Assembly: GCA_913041145.1 (NCBI GenBank)
Contig: CAJWHE010000017.1
Span: 1-40,835, forward strand
Direction: 5' to 3'
DNA length: 40,835 nucleotides
Source of the DNA: an uncultured Paracoccaceae bacterium
GTDB taxonomy: Bacteria > Pseudomonadota > Alphaproteobacteria > Rhodobacterales > Rhodobacteraceae
Shown here piece by piece: positions 16,199 through 24,991 of the stretch (position 1 is its first letter; each line of letters opens with the position of its first letter). The notes under the pieces were generated by a model. The model ran no database searches, was not told where the DNA came from, and was given only the letters and a program-made list of their open reading frames with translations. Position numbers and translations under genes: made by a program.

Positions 16199-17812
16199 TT
16201 AATATGATGAGGCGCTCATTCCATCTGTCGCAGGGTCAGCTCCACCATCAAGCTCACCGTTAACTATCCGAATAGCGTGCACCCAAGCGAAAGTATGGCT
16301 CTCCGGCCTTCTTACGACGTCATAATTTTCAGATTTTAAACTAAATTCTGTTGATCTAAATATACGATTAGAAAGCTCTATAAAATTAGACGTAGCAGCA
16401 AACCTTGGAGCGCTCACAGCCTCTTGGGCATTCATTCCAAACACAATGACATTTAGTATGACCTGCAAATTTCCCATCGTAATGTAAGTAGCACCTGGTG
16501 CGCCTAGGATTAAATATGGAAGATCATCCTTAAAGATTATAGTTGGTGAAATTGCCGTAAACCGCGCTTTTCCAGGAGCCAACGACCCAGGACGGCCTGG
16601 CCTAGGATCAAATACGGTCATTGCACCATTATACATGAACCCAAGGCCTTCAGTGACTACCCCAGAAGGCTGTCCAAGAGTATGGGTCATTGTCACACAA
16701 TTTCCACTCACATCAGCCAATACAAGCTGAGTAGTGCACTTGCTTTCGGGGTTACCTTTATTAACCCTGTTAACAACCGCTCGGTCCCCTTGTTTTATTT
16801 TTTCTGCGTGAGCTTTAGCATAGCTCTTGGATGTTAGTTCGTCAGTAGGAACAACTGTAAATTTAGGATCTCCAACCTTAGTGTCTTTATCTATTGTCGC
16901 AATCTTCATAACTTCAGAGACCACTTTTATATATTCCACTGAATTATGACCCATGTTCTTAAGATCAAACTCTTCTAAAATATTTAACATTTCAACTAAC
17001 ATAACCCCCCCACCAGGAGGGTTATTTGTTGCAATTTTATAATCAAAAAAAGTTCCCCATAGAGGTGGGTTCTCTTCTGGCATGCATTCCTGAAGGTCCT
17101 CTAAAGCAAGCAAACCTCCATTTTTCTGCATATCCGATGTAATTCTCTGCGAAATTTCGCCCGAATAAAAATGATTAACTCCATAATCCCCAATATCTTG
17201 ATAAAGCTGTCCCATATCAGGATTCAATAGAAGGTCACCAACCCTCTTAACCAATCCACTCTCATCACAATAGATTTTTTGGGTTTCTTTAAACTTATTC
17301 ACCATACTAATATTAGGGTCACGGCCAGCTGTTGCAGGCATATTCCAGTAGGAACTCATGTGCGGCCTTATAAGCACTCCATTTCTACAATACTCAATTG
17401 CAGGTTGAATTAATTCTTTTAAAGGACGTGTTCCATATAAATTTAAAATGGTGTCTAAAGTTGCCAAAGTTCTAGGAGTACTTATCGAACCATATCCAAA
17501 CTCATTTTCTCGACCAGATAAGATAAATCCCCAACCATCTTCAGCTTCTCGCTCAATAAGGCTTTCCCATATATCAGACTTTACTGCCTTCGGCGCTCGT
17601 CCGTGAAAATCAAATGTTGTATGAACACCCTGTTCAGGTAAAAATATCTGTATATTCCCGAACCCAGCTATACCGCACATTTGTGGGTCAACCGCAGTCT
17701 GCACTAATGCTGCACAAACAGTTGCATCTATAAGATTTCCACCTGCTTTAAAAACTTCAATTCCAGCTTCAACAGCTTCGGGCTGAGGAGCCGAAATCAT
17801 ACCATCTGTCAT
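16199..17812 (-). CDS. Gamma-glutamyltransferase family Ntn-hydrolase
   Basis: A 537-residue proenzyme of the gamma-glutamyltransferase superfamily. It would cleave itself before Thr360 (C-T-T-Q), whose freed amino group acts as the nucleophile. The E. coli enzyme has T-T-H at this site; here the His is Gln362. The substrate-binding Arg is likely R72 (H-G-R-A-P). The protein begins directly with the mature domain and has no signal peptide, unlike periplasmic GGT, so it acts in the cytoplasm. Relatives without export signals include oxamate amidohydrolase HpxW and various acylases, so glutathione is not assured as substrate. A GAGG site precedes the ATG. It lies 40 bases after the homocysteine methyltransferase family gene. 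Confidence 0.88.
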   Translation of the reverse strand: MTDGMISAPQPEAVEAGIEVFKAGGNLIDATVCAALVQTAVDPQMCGIAGFGNIQIFLPEQGVHTTFDFHGRAPKAVKSDIWESLIEREAEDGWGFILSGRENEFGYGSISTPRTLATLDTILNLYGTRPLKELIQPAIEYCRNGVLIRPHMSSYWNMPATAGRDPNISMVNKFKETQKIYCDESGLVKRVGDLLLNPDMGQLYQDIGDYGVNHFYSGEISQRITSDMQKNGGLLALEDLQECMPEENPPLWGTFFDYKIATNNPPGGGVMLVEMLNILEEFDLKNMGHNSVEYIKVVSEVMKIATIDKDTKVGDPKFTVVPTDELTSKSYAKAHAEKIKQGDRAVVNRVNKGNPESKCTTQLVLADVSGNCVTMTHTLGQPSGVVTEGLGFMYNGAMTVFDPRPGRPGSLAPGKARFTAISPTIIFKDDLPYLILGAPGATYITMGNLQVILNVIVFGMNAQEAVSAPRFAATSNFIELSNRIFRSTEFSLKSENYDVVRRPESHTFAWVHAIRIVNGELDGGADPATDGMSASSY

Positions 17813-17852
17813 TTAACATACCTCACAAAATATAATTTAATAACTAGCCGTA

Positions 17853-18785
17853 TTATTTAAGTTTTGCCTGAGCCTTTGTATGCTCAGGACTAAGGCCACA
17901 ACAACCACCTATAATATTAACCCCAGAATCGATCCAGTCTGATGAAAGATCAGCTAGATCGTTTGGAGCAATAACATCCGTAAACTGCCAATTAGGTGAT
18001 TTGAAGTAACCACTGTCTGGGTAAGCCATTAAAGGTCCAGAGTATTGTGTTTTTATAAGCTCCACACACTCTGAAATTAAATCTGCTGATGTGTGCATAA
18101 TTCCACAAACATCAAAATTGTAATCTAAAGATAGTTTGACAACCTCTTCAAAGCTAACCTTTTCATCGTGAAATGATGTTATTTTGTTGTTCTCTTTCCT
18201 TCTTTTTGCTGAAAAACCACACCACACAGGTAAATGCGATTGAGACACACACTGAAACAGTGATTTCATTCGGTATGGAATAGTCATCATTTCTAATAAA
18301 AGGAAATCTACCCCACCTATTTCATGAAAATTAACCATTTCCTGAAAAGCACTATCCAATTCCTTTTTTGGAATAACAGTTTCGATTTGTTGTTTAACTC
18401 TTGTCCCATCTCGTTTCCAGGAAGCTTGGTGGGACATGGACCCTGCAATTAAAATATCTTTTGCCCCGGATTTTTCTCTGGCAACTAAAGCAGCTTCAAT
18501 ATTCTTTTTATTAATCACATCAAAATGTTTCTCACTTTCTGTTCCAGCTAAAACAAGTCTCGATGACGCGTAGCTATTCACAGTAATTATATCAGCACCT
18601 GCATCAATAAAAGCGCGATGAGTATCAACTAATAGATCGAACGACTCAAACGAAACACTAGCTGACCACTGTGTATTTTGCATTTTAGCTCCACGACGCT
18701 CCAATTCAGTTGATGTTCCACCATCAAGTATTAAAGTCTCTCTATTAGCTACCTTTTGCATTGCTGAATCATAAACTGTGGTCAT
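17853..18785 (-). CDS. Homocysteine S-methyltransferase family protein with altered zinc site
   Basis: A 310-residue Hcy-binding barrel. The N-terminal D-G-G-T-S-T-E-L motif (21-28) and the C-terminal G-G-C-C-G (C295, C296) are typical. In zinc-dependent members a third ligand is the Cys of a G-V-N-C motif; here the aligned segment reads G-I-M-H, placing H231 there. His could still bind zinc, giving a Cys2His site. The family transfers methyl groups from S-methylmethionine, betaine or similar donors to homocysteine. Given the altered site and the neighbouring FAD amine oxidase, the donor or acceptor may differ. An AAAGGGA site precedes the ATG. It is the second gene of a four-gene minus-strand run. 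Confidence 0.87.
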   Translation of the reverse strand: MTTVYDSAMQKVANRETLILDGGTSTELERRGAKMQNTQWSASVSFESFDLLVDTHRAFIDAGADIITVNSYASSRLVLAGTESEKHFDVINKKNIEAALVAREKSGAKDILIAGSMSHQASWKRDGTRVKQQIETVIPKKELDSAFQEMVNFHEIGGVDFLLLEMMTIPYRMKSLFQCVSQSHLPVWCGFSAKRRKENNKITSFHDEKVSFEEVVKLSLDYNFDVCGIMHTSADLISECVELIKTQYSGPLMAYPDSGYFKSPNWQFTDVIAPNDLADLSSDWIDSGVNIIGGCCGLSPEHTKAQAKLK

Positions 18786-18879
18786 AAAACTAATTCCCTT
18801 TCAGTTATTTTGTCCATTATGGTTACCAAACATCTAAATTTACTCAATTGCCGATTATAATTTTTATAGTGCTCTTTTT

Positions 18880-20172
18880 CTATAAACCCAACACATCTAA
18901 AAGTTTATATTTTGCTAGGGTTAACTTGACTCCCAGCTTACTAAATTTGTGAAATGGGATTTTACGAGGCAATGTAAGTGGAAAGTCAAGCTCATCAGGT
19001 GCAACATTTAAAGCCCAGTCTGCCATCACTTTTCCCATTGCCGTTGCCATAGCAACACCACGTCCATTATACCCCAAACCCGCTATGATCCCTTCACCTA
19101 ATAAATTAAGGTGTGGATAATGATCAGTTGTTACAGCAATGTAACCTCCCCATGCATGTTGCCACGCCACACCTTTTAACTGTGGAAACATCCTATGCGC
19201 TGATAATCTTAATTTCTCCTGCTCTCGCAAAGTCTCTCTCTTTGTATAGGCTCCTCTTCCTCCCATAATAAAACGACCATCAGAATCTAATCGATAGTAA
19301 AGCAAAGATCGACGCGTATCAGATGGTGCCTGCTTTCCTGGTAGTATAGATTTTAAAATATTGTCTGAAAGAGGTACAGTAGCTACTTGGACAGATTGAA
19401 CAGGGATAATAGTTCTCTCCAAAGGAGGAAACAAACCATCAGTGTAACCATTTGTACAAAGTAATACCTTAGAAGCACGGAGGACACCATTATCGGTATG
19501 AATTTCGTAACCTCCATTTTCCTTCACAATTTTTTTTGCTTTAGATCGGCCGTGGATCGTCACACCTGCTGAAATCGTTGCTTTAGCTAGACCAAGCACA
19601 TAATTTAAGGGATGCAAATTACCCCCTCGTGGATCAAGGGTCCCACCACAATATTCGTTTGTTCCAATCATTTTTTCAATTTCTGTGGCGTTAAGGATTT
19701 GGATCTGAACACCCCTACTCTGCCAATCTTTTGCCCTCTTAATTTGAGTCACATAAGCATCTTCACTATGCGCTGCCCGTATCCATCCAGAACGGATAGC
19801 ATCACAATTAATATTGTATTTTTTTATAAGAGAAAATACGAGATCTGGCGCTGCACCTGACATGTCAACTATCCGACGTCCAACCTCAGCTCCAAATTTA
19901 GCTTCAATCTCATTTGGATCTTCCTTTAGTCCAGGATTGATTTGACCACCGTTGCGACCCGAAGCACCCCAGCCAGGACTTTCTGAATCCAACACAACAG
20001 TATTTTTGTTTTTTTCTGAGAGATGTAAAGCTGCAGATAGGCCAGTATAACCAGCTCCAATTATGGCAATTTCGGTCTCCTTGTCACCGATTAATGGATT
20101 ACAAGTAATTTTACTGTTAGCCGTCGCACTCCACAAACTATCAGCAATAAATAAAGACTCATTTTCAATCAT
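18880..20172 (-). CDS. FAD-dependent amine oxidoreductase (DAO family, PuuB-like)
   Basis: A 430-residue flavoprotein. The FAD motif G-A-G-Y-T-G is at residues 39-44, followed by G-W-G-A-S-G-R-N-G-G-Q near 67-77, a hallmark of the glycine/sarcosine-oxidase-like group that includes gamma-glutamylputrescine oxidase PuuB. The C-terminus carries G-Y-N-G-R-G-V-A, which contacts FAD. It oxidises a primary or secondary amine to an imine, giving an aldehyde or, from an N-methyl amine, formaldehyde. The upstream ribosome site is weak. It heads the minus-strand run with the homocysteine methyltransferase, GGT-like and hydrolase genes, and is divergent from the Lin0512 pair across 228 bases that contain no other gene. 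Confidence 0.88.
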   Translation of the reverse strand: MIENESLFIADSLWSATANSKITCNPLIGDKETEIAIIGAGYTGLSAALHLSEKNKNTVVLDSESPGWGASGRNGGQINPGLKEDPNEIEAKFGAEVGRRIVDMSGAAPDLVFSLIKKYNINCDAIRSGWIRAAHSEDAYVTQIKRAKDWQSRGVQIQILNATEIEKMIGTNEYCGGTLDPRGGNLHPLNYVLGLAKATISAGVTIHGRSKAKKIVKENGGYEIHTDNGVLRASKVLLCTNGYTDGLFPPLERTIIPVQSVQVATVPLSDNILKSILPGKQAPSDTRRSLLYYRLDSDGRFIMGGRGAYTKRETLREQEKLRLSAHRMFPQLKGVAWQHAWGGYIAVTTDHYPHLNLLGEGIIAGLGYNGRGVAMATAMGKVMADWALNVAPDELDFPLTLPRKIPFHKFSKLGVKLTLAKYKLLDVLGL

Positions 20173-20400
20173 AATTCAAACACTCACAATTACTCAATTA
20201 GGATTAACAGATGCGTTCAATTTGGCAAGACCAGTATAACTGCCCCCTATTTCGTAGATCTCTTTCTATAAAAAAACTATTATTGACTAAAAGAATTTTC
20301 AAAAAAAATCTATCAAAAAGATTCAATAAATAGCTTTATAAAGTTATAGTTAGACCTTAAAGATATTTAGTTAAGAGCTTATGATAAAAGGATATGACCA

Positions 20401-20754
20401 TTGGCAAAAACAAGAGTTGCAGTCGAGTTTGGAATGGGGACTTCCATAAGGAAACAAGATTATACGGGAGCCGCCATACGAGGGCTTAAAGATGCATTAT
20501 GGCATAATTCATTGTCAATTGCTGAGGTGTTTGGATTTGAAAAAGAAGCAATGTTAGTTGACGTTGAGATCGCTGTGCAACAACCAAGCTCTGTTGATCT
20601 AACTAAGTTAGAAAAAATACTACCCTATGGTCAGTCAACATTTAAGGTTATTAACGGTGGTTTGGATATTATTAAACCTGACGGTAAAGGCGCCACTGTA
20701 GTAGCCAACGTCGCAGTTATAGTTTCATTTGAAATGGAGAGAATAAATGACTAA
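20401..20754 (+). CDS. Lin0512 family protein, first of a tandem pair (TTG start)
   Basis: A 117-residue member of the Lin0512 family of unknown function. It opens with A-K-T-R-V-A-V-E-F-G-M-G, the family's E-x-G-M-G motif, then D-Y-T-G-A-A-I-R and W-H-N-S-L. The start is TTG: an AAAGGA site at 20387-20392 lies eight bases before it, the product begins where the family normally begins, and the only nearby ATG (20394) is out of frame. Its last eight bases overlap the start of the next gene, so the two are probably translationally coupled. The family has no characterised reaction that I know. The protein is soluble and has no signal peptide. Confidence 0.85.
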   Translation: MAKTRVAVEFGMGTSIRKQDYTGAAIRGLKDALWHNSLSIAEVFGFEKEAMLVDVEIAVQQPSSVDLTKLEKILPYGQSTFKVINGGLDIIKPDGKGATVVANVAVIVSFEMERIND

Positions 20755-21112
20755 TAGATTAATTCTAGAAATGGGTATGGGAAATGATTTATACGGTATG
20801 GATTATACAAAAGCAGCATGTCGAGCTGTTCAAGATGCCCTACACCACTCATCACTCACTTTATTTAAATCACTCAATCTTAATTCGGAAGATATGACTG
20901 TAAAAGTCACTATTGGAGTACAAGAACCAGATAAGGTTGACACGAAAATAGTAGGGTCTACGTTGCCTCGGGGAGCTGCTAAAGTTATTGCAATTTATGG
21001 TGGTCAAAATGTAATTGATACAGATAATGGTACAGAGCATGTCGTTGCTATTGCAGCAATTGAGGCAATGTACCCAATTAACAAAGAGGATTGGCGAATT
21101 TCAAAGGAATGA
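20747..21112 (+). CDS. Lin0512 family protein, second of a tandem pair
   Basis: A 121-residue paralogue of the preceding gene. It shares the E-M-G-M-G opening, the D-Y-T-K-A-A-C-R-A-V-Q-D-A-L block, H-H-S-S-L, and a G-V-Q-E-P segment that parallels A-V-Q-Q-P in the first copy. The second copy is nearer the usual family pattern. The ATG at 20747 lies inside the end of the first gene, with GGAGAG at 20736-20741, so both are made from one message, probably in comparable amounts. A hetero-oligomer is a reasonable guess. It is followed after 22 bases by the convergent SDR gene. Function is unknown. Confidence 0.87.
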   Translation: MTNRLILEMGMGNDLYGMDYTKAACRAVQDALHHSSLTLFKSLNLNSEDMTVKVTIGVQEPDKVDTKIVGSTLPRGAAKVIAIYGGQNVIDTDNGTEHVVAIAAIEAMYPINKEDWRISKE

Positions 21113-21134
21113 TCTGTCAGAAAGTTAGATTCTA

Positions 21135-21863
21135 TTAAACGTGTTGGGCTCCGTTGACCTGGACCTCAGTTCCCGACATGTAAGAGCTTTGACCAGAACA
21201 TAAGAAGAAAATCACTGAGGCAACTTCTGATGGTTGACCCAATCTTTGCAACGGAAGCGCATCAACAATTTTCTCTGTTCCTGGACTTAAAATAGACGTC
21301 TCAACTTCTCCTGGTGCTATAGCATTAACTCTAATCCCTAAAGGGCCTAAATCATATGCCATTTCCCGAGTTAAGGCTGCCAAGGCAGCTTTAGACGTGG
21401 CATAGGGGGCTCCTGCAAATGGATGAACGCGGGAACCGGCAATAGATGTAACATTAACAATAGAACCCTTAGCTTCTTTCAGCTCATCCTTCAGACCGTT
21501 TACCAAAACAACAGATGAAAAGAAGTTAACATGAAACACATGACCCCAGGTTTTTAAATCAGTTTCGATACTGTTTAATCTCTCGTTATTTTCACCCTTT
21601 GGAGAAATGCCTGCATTATTTACCAAGGCATCAAGGCGTCCATTAACTTTTTCTTTTATAATCGGAATTGCATTAATCGTACTATTTGGATCTGATAAAT
21701 CGACTTGAATATGGTTTTCTTCGCCACCTGGCCATGGGCACCTTTCATCAAACGGCTTTCGTGAACAGGTCAATACCCGCCATCCCTCAGCAGAAAACCT
21801 TTTAACCGTAGCATGACCAATTCCTCGGCTTGCTCCAGTAAGAAGAAGTGTCCTTTGGGACAT
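21135..21863 (-). CDS. Short-chain dehydrogenase/reductase
   Basis: A classical SDR of about 242 residues. It has the cofactor motif T-G-A-S-R-G-I-G, N-N-A-G, the active Ser in N-V-T-S-I-A-G, and the catalytic Y-A-T-S-K. I start it at the ATG at 21863, giving M-S-Q-R-T-L-L-L-T-G, which has a GGA element about seven bases upstream; the frame extends four codons to a TTG with no clear site. The C-terminus (V-N-G-A-Q-H-V) is normal for NAD(P)-dependent sugar, steroid or 3-oxoacyl reductases. The substrate is unknown. It converges with the Lin0512 pair and diverges from the nitroreductase-fold gene. Confidence 0.88.
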   Translation of the reverse strand: MSQRTLLLTGASRGIGHATVKRFSAEGWRVLTCSRKPFDERCPWPGGEENHIQVDLSDPNSTINAIPIIKEKVNGRLDALVNNAGISPKGENNERLNSIETDLKTWGHVFHVNFFSSVVLVNGLKDELKEAKGSIVNVTSIAGSRVHPFAGAPYATSKAALAALTREMAYDLGPLGIRVNAIAPGEVETSILSPGTEKIVDALPLQRLGQPSEVASVIFFLCSGQSSYMSGTEVQVNGAQHV

Positions 21864-22010
21864 TATACTATCCAATTAATATTTCACTTCTTTGTTCTAA
21901 CACGAAAAACTAGGAGTTCAAGAGCTATTTCCGATAAAAAAAGTCGGGTATGTCTTTACTAGACATTAACTAATTTCAAGTTATAAAAATTTTAAACTCG
22001 GAGAATCGCA

Positions 22011-22706
22011 ATGAAGGACAATAAAATACCAATCTATAAAGGGTTACCTCTACCCGATCGTGTTCAAAAAAAAGATAACCGTGCGCAACAGGATATTAAA
22101 AAATTTCTATTATACATGAAGAAACGACACTCTGTACGAGAGTACTCAACCAGAGCTGTTCCAGAAGAAATTATAAGAACTGCTATTGAAGTAGCTGGGA
22201 CTGCTCCATCAGGGGCGAATCGTCAACCTTGGCATTTTGTAGCCGTAAGCAATAGTGAGATGAAACACAAAATTCGTTTAGCGGCAGAAGAGGAAGAGAA
22301 AACTTTTTACGCTGGTGGGGCTGGTGATGAGTGGCTTGCGGCACTTGAACCAATTGGTACAGGGACTTCAAAGCCTCACCTTACAGATGCACCATGGCTT
22401 ATCATCGTATTTGCTCAGAGATACGGCCTTAGTGAAACAGGTGTTAAGAAAAAAAATTATTATGTTCCAGAAAGTGTCGGAATTGCAATGGGAATGCTTA
22501 TAACAGCGTTGCATCATGCTGGCTTAGTATGCCTTGAGCACACCCCAAACCCAATGAAATCTTTAGGAGTATTATGTGGCCGACCAGCTTACGAAAAACC
22601 GGTGATGATTTTACCTGTCGGATATCCAACTGATGAGGCCACTGTTCCAGAAGTTGCTAAAATTAAAAAAACTACAAGTGAGATCATGACTGTATTTAAA
22701 GATTAG
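22011..22706 (+). CDS. Nitroreductase-fold flavoprotein, iodotyrosine-deiodinase-like
   Basis: A 231-residue FMN protein of the nitroreductase superfamily. The FMN-binding R-H-S-V-R-E-Y-S is at 39-46 and A-P-S-G-A-N-R-Q-P-W at 65-74. Its lid region matches iodotyrosine deiodinase: E96, Y100 and K121 have the same +4 and +21 spacing as E157, Y161 and K182, which hold the amino-acid part of the substrate in the human enzyme. The C-terminus (G-R-P-A-Y-E-K, then L-P-V-G-Y-P, E-A-T-V-P) is also close to that enzyme. The predicted reaction is reductive removal of halogen from a halotyrosine. No membrane anchor is present. A CGGAGA site precedes the ATG. It is followed after 105 bases by the CitE-like lyase. 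Confidence 0.87.
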   Translation: MKDNKIPIYKGLPLPDRVQKKDNRAQQDIKKFLLYMKKRHSVREYSTRAVPEEIIRTAIEVAGTAPSGANRQPWHFVAVSNSEMKHKIRLAAEEEEKTFYAGGAGDEWLAALEPIGTGTSKPHLTDAPWLIIVFAQRYGLSETGVKKKNYYVPESVGIAMGMLITALHHAGLVCLEHTPNPMKSLGVLCGRPAYEKPVMILPVGYPTDEATVPEVAKIKKTTSEIMTVFKD

Positions 22707-22811
22707 AAATCACAAGGTTAAAGAATATTTAAAAGTAAATGCTATTTATAGTTAATGTTATTTTACTATTTAAAGAATTTACGTATCAATCCGATAAAGT
22801 GAGGTAAAAAA

Positions 22812-23681
22812 ATGACTACTTTAACTAAAGAAAATAATATACGACCTCGCCGAAGCTTTATTTTTACGCCGGGCCTACGACCAGATATGTTTCCAAAGGC
22901 ATTGGCATCTGGCGCAGACATGGTGTGTGTAGAATTAGAGGATGGTATTGCACCCAAAGATAAAGATGAGGCTCGGCAAAAGACTTTAGCTCTATTTACT
23001 GAGAAACAAGCAGATGACGGAATCGAACGTCTTGTCCGTATAAACAGCATTAGAGAGGCTTTCGGTATTGCAGATGTTCAAGCCATTCTTGCCACGGACA
23101 CTCCTCCACCTGCCCTGATGGTTCCAAAGGTTAAATCTCCCGATGAGGTAATATTATTAGATAATTTACTCACTGAGAGAGGTCATGAGACTCGATTACA
23201 TATTATAATTGAAACTAATCAGGGCTTAGAGTCGGCCTTTGAAATCGCTCACTCAAGTTCTCGGATTGACTCAATGCTATTTGGGGGAATAGATATGGCG
23301 GCAGAATTGCGCTGTGATCTCGCGTGGGAGTCTCTATTATATGCTCGGTCTCGTTGTGTTCACGCTGCAGCCTCAGCTGGAATTGATGTTATAGATGTAC
23401 CATATTTAGACCTAGAAGATCCCCAGGGAATGCAAATTGCGGCCGAGCAAGCAAAATCAATTGGTTTTTCTGGGAAAGGTTCTATTCATCCAAAACAAAT
23501 ATCTTCTTTAAACAGTGTATTCACTCCTAATGAGCGGGAGATTTCTCGAGCCAGACACATAATTTCTACATACGAAGCTGCAGATACTGGCCTTGTTGTA
23601 ATTGATGGAAAGCTTATTGAAAAACCAGTGATGCGGGAGATGTACCGGATTATAGCAATAGCAGATAGGATAAAACGTTAA
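22812..23681 (+). CDS. HpcH/HpaI-CitE family CoA-ester lyase
   Basis: A 289-residue TIM-barrel lyase of the CitE/malyl-CoA lyase group. It opens with R-R-S-F-I-F-T-P-G-L-R-P and has the metal and CoA motifs V-E-L-E-D-G, M-V-P-K-V, I-I-E-T and F-G-G-I-D-M. Members split 3-hydroxyacyl-CoA dicarboxylates such as malyl-CoA, methylmalyl-CoA or citramalyl-CoA to acetyl- or propionyl-CoA and a 2-oxoacid. No citrate lyase alpha or gamma subunit genes are nearby, so it is a stand-alone lyase. GAGG at 22801-22804 supports the ATG. Its last four bases overlap the end of the convergent MmgE/PrpD gene. Citramalyl-CoA is a reasonable candidate substrate given the CoA-transferase and PrpD-like neighbours. 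Confidence 0.87.
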   Translation: MTTLTKENNIRPRRSFIFTPGLRPDMFPKALASGADMVCVELEDGIAPKDKDEARQKTLALFTEKQADDGIERLVRINSIREAFGIADVQAILATDTPPPALMVPKVKSPDEVILLDNLLTERGHETRLHIIIETNQGLESAFEIAHSSSRIDSMLFGGIDMAAELRCDLAWESLLYARSRCVHAAASAGIDVIDVPYLDLEDPQGMQIAAEQAKSIGFSGKGSIHPKQISSLNSVFTPNEREISRARHIISTYEAADTGLVVIDGKLIEKPVMREMYRIIAIADRIKR

Positions 23682-24991
23682 GAATAATCAAAAAGAGCCT
23701 GTGATACGGGCATTGGATTAACTTGCTCCGTCGCAATATAGCTCCATATTTCTTTGGTTCTATTTTTTCCTAGTAAACTATTACTTTTAGCAAGTACTTT
23801 AGCCTCTCGCATTGCAGGGTTTATCAACTTAGCTAGGTCATAATCGTTTGTTAAACTTTCTCCAGATTTGGTCACCAAACTAACCTTTGCTGAAGTTTCT
23901 GAGAGACTGGAATCTGTTCTTACTAATACTTTATTACAGGTTTCTGTTAGAGCAAAATCTCTACAGGAAATATCAGAAAAACTCTCTAAGCGAGCGGTAT
24001 CAATGCCATGCATAACCATAGCCGCCGTAAATCGATAACTAAATTTTGTCTCAAGCCCAGTCTCTGGAGATAGAATATTACAAACATTAAGGTATTGAGG
24101 ATGAACGATTATTTCTATTTCTTCCACATCCTTGGGTTTAACAGAGTTTTTATTTCGTAGCTCTATCAATGCTTCCATACCTGCATGTAGCCCATGACAA
24201 CAGGCATGAAATTTGTGACTAACTCCTTCAAATATATACTTAGAACCCAGAGTATCAAAAACTGTGGTATTATCCTCGGTATCGTGTGTATGCCCAAATC
24301 CTTGTGGTCCGCCAAAGCCATCCTCTGAAGACACAAAACCCCTATAGGCTAAAAGTGACACCTCAACTCCGTTACTAGCAGCAGTTCCAGCATGAAATGG
24401 TTTTCCCATAGTGCCAAACTGCGCCTTAATACCAGCAGCGCGAGAAGCCGCAAGCCCAAGAGCCATTTTAAATTGCCTCTCATTTAAGCCAAGTAAAAGA
24501 CTCGCTGCTACTGTCGCTCCAAATGTCCCAGCAGTTGCAGTAACGTGAAAGCCCTTTCTGTAGTGACCTCTTCCCAACCAAATGCCAACCCTGGTTGCCA
24601 CCTCCATGCCAATAAGGCTAGCACGCTTAAATGCCATTAAATCACTACCAACCCGGTCAGAGATAGCTAATGCCGCTGGCATAACGGCAACTGAAGGGTG
24701 TCCTAGTGAAGCAAAATGGGTATCATCATAATCAAGCGCATGAGATGTAGTCCCATTTATCAAAGCGGCTAAACGGCTAGGCGCTTTTTTATTGGAACCT
24801 AATACAAAAGCCTCAGGATGCCCACCTTCCTCTAAGAAACATTCTCTTACTATTTTTGAAACTGGTTCACTAACCCCTGATAGAGACACACTTACCCAGT
24901 CCAAGATTGACAAGTTTAAAATATGAGCAGCATTAACAGGTAAATCTTTTTCCCCAAATGCGAATTCAATTAACTTGTTCGCAATATTCAT
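23678..24991 (-). CDS. MmgE/PrpD family protein
   Basis: A 437-residue protein of the family that holds 2-methylcitrate dehydratase PrpD and cis-aconitate decarboxylase. Typical blocks are H-A-L-D-Y-D-D-T-H near residue 78, G-H-P-S-V-A-V-M-P-A-A-L, and K-F-H-A-C-C-H-G-L-H. Most family members have unproved substrates; cis-aconitate, 2-methylcitrate and related tricarboxylates are the known ones. No 2-methylcitrate synthase or 2-methylisocitrate lyase gene is here, so a propionate role is not supported. Its start codon overlaps the stop of the acyl-CoA dehydrogenase by one base (TAATG), which implies coupled translation. It is the last gene of the minus-strand trio. Confidence 0.87.
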   Translation of the reverse strand: MNIANKLIEFAFGEKDLPVNAAHILNLSILDWVSVSLSGVSEPVSKIVRECFLEEGGHPEAFVLGSNKKAPSRLAALINGTTSHALDYDDTHFASLGHPSVAVMPAALAISDRVGSDLMAFKRASLIGMEVATRVGIWLGRGHYRKGFHVTATAGTFGATVAASLLLGLNERQFKMALGLAASRAAGIKAQFGTMGKPFHAGTAASNGVEVSLLAYRGFVSSEDGFGGPQGFGHTHDTEDNTTVFDTLGSKYIFEGVSHKFHACCHGLHAGMEALIELRNKNSVKPKDVEEIEIIVHPQYLNVCNILSPETGLETKFSYRFTAAMVMHGIDTARLESFSDISCRDFALTETCNKVLVRTDSSLSETSAKVSLVTKSGESLTNDYDLAKLINPAMREAKVLAKSNSLLGKNRTKEIWSYIATEQVNPMPVSQALFDYS

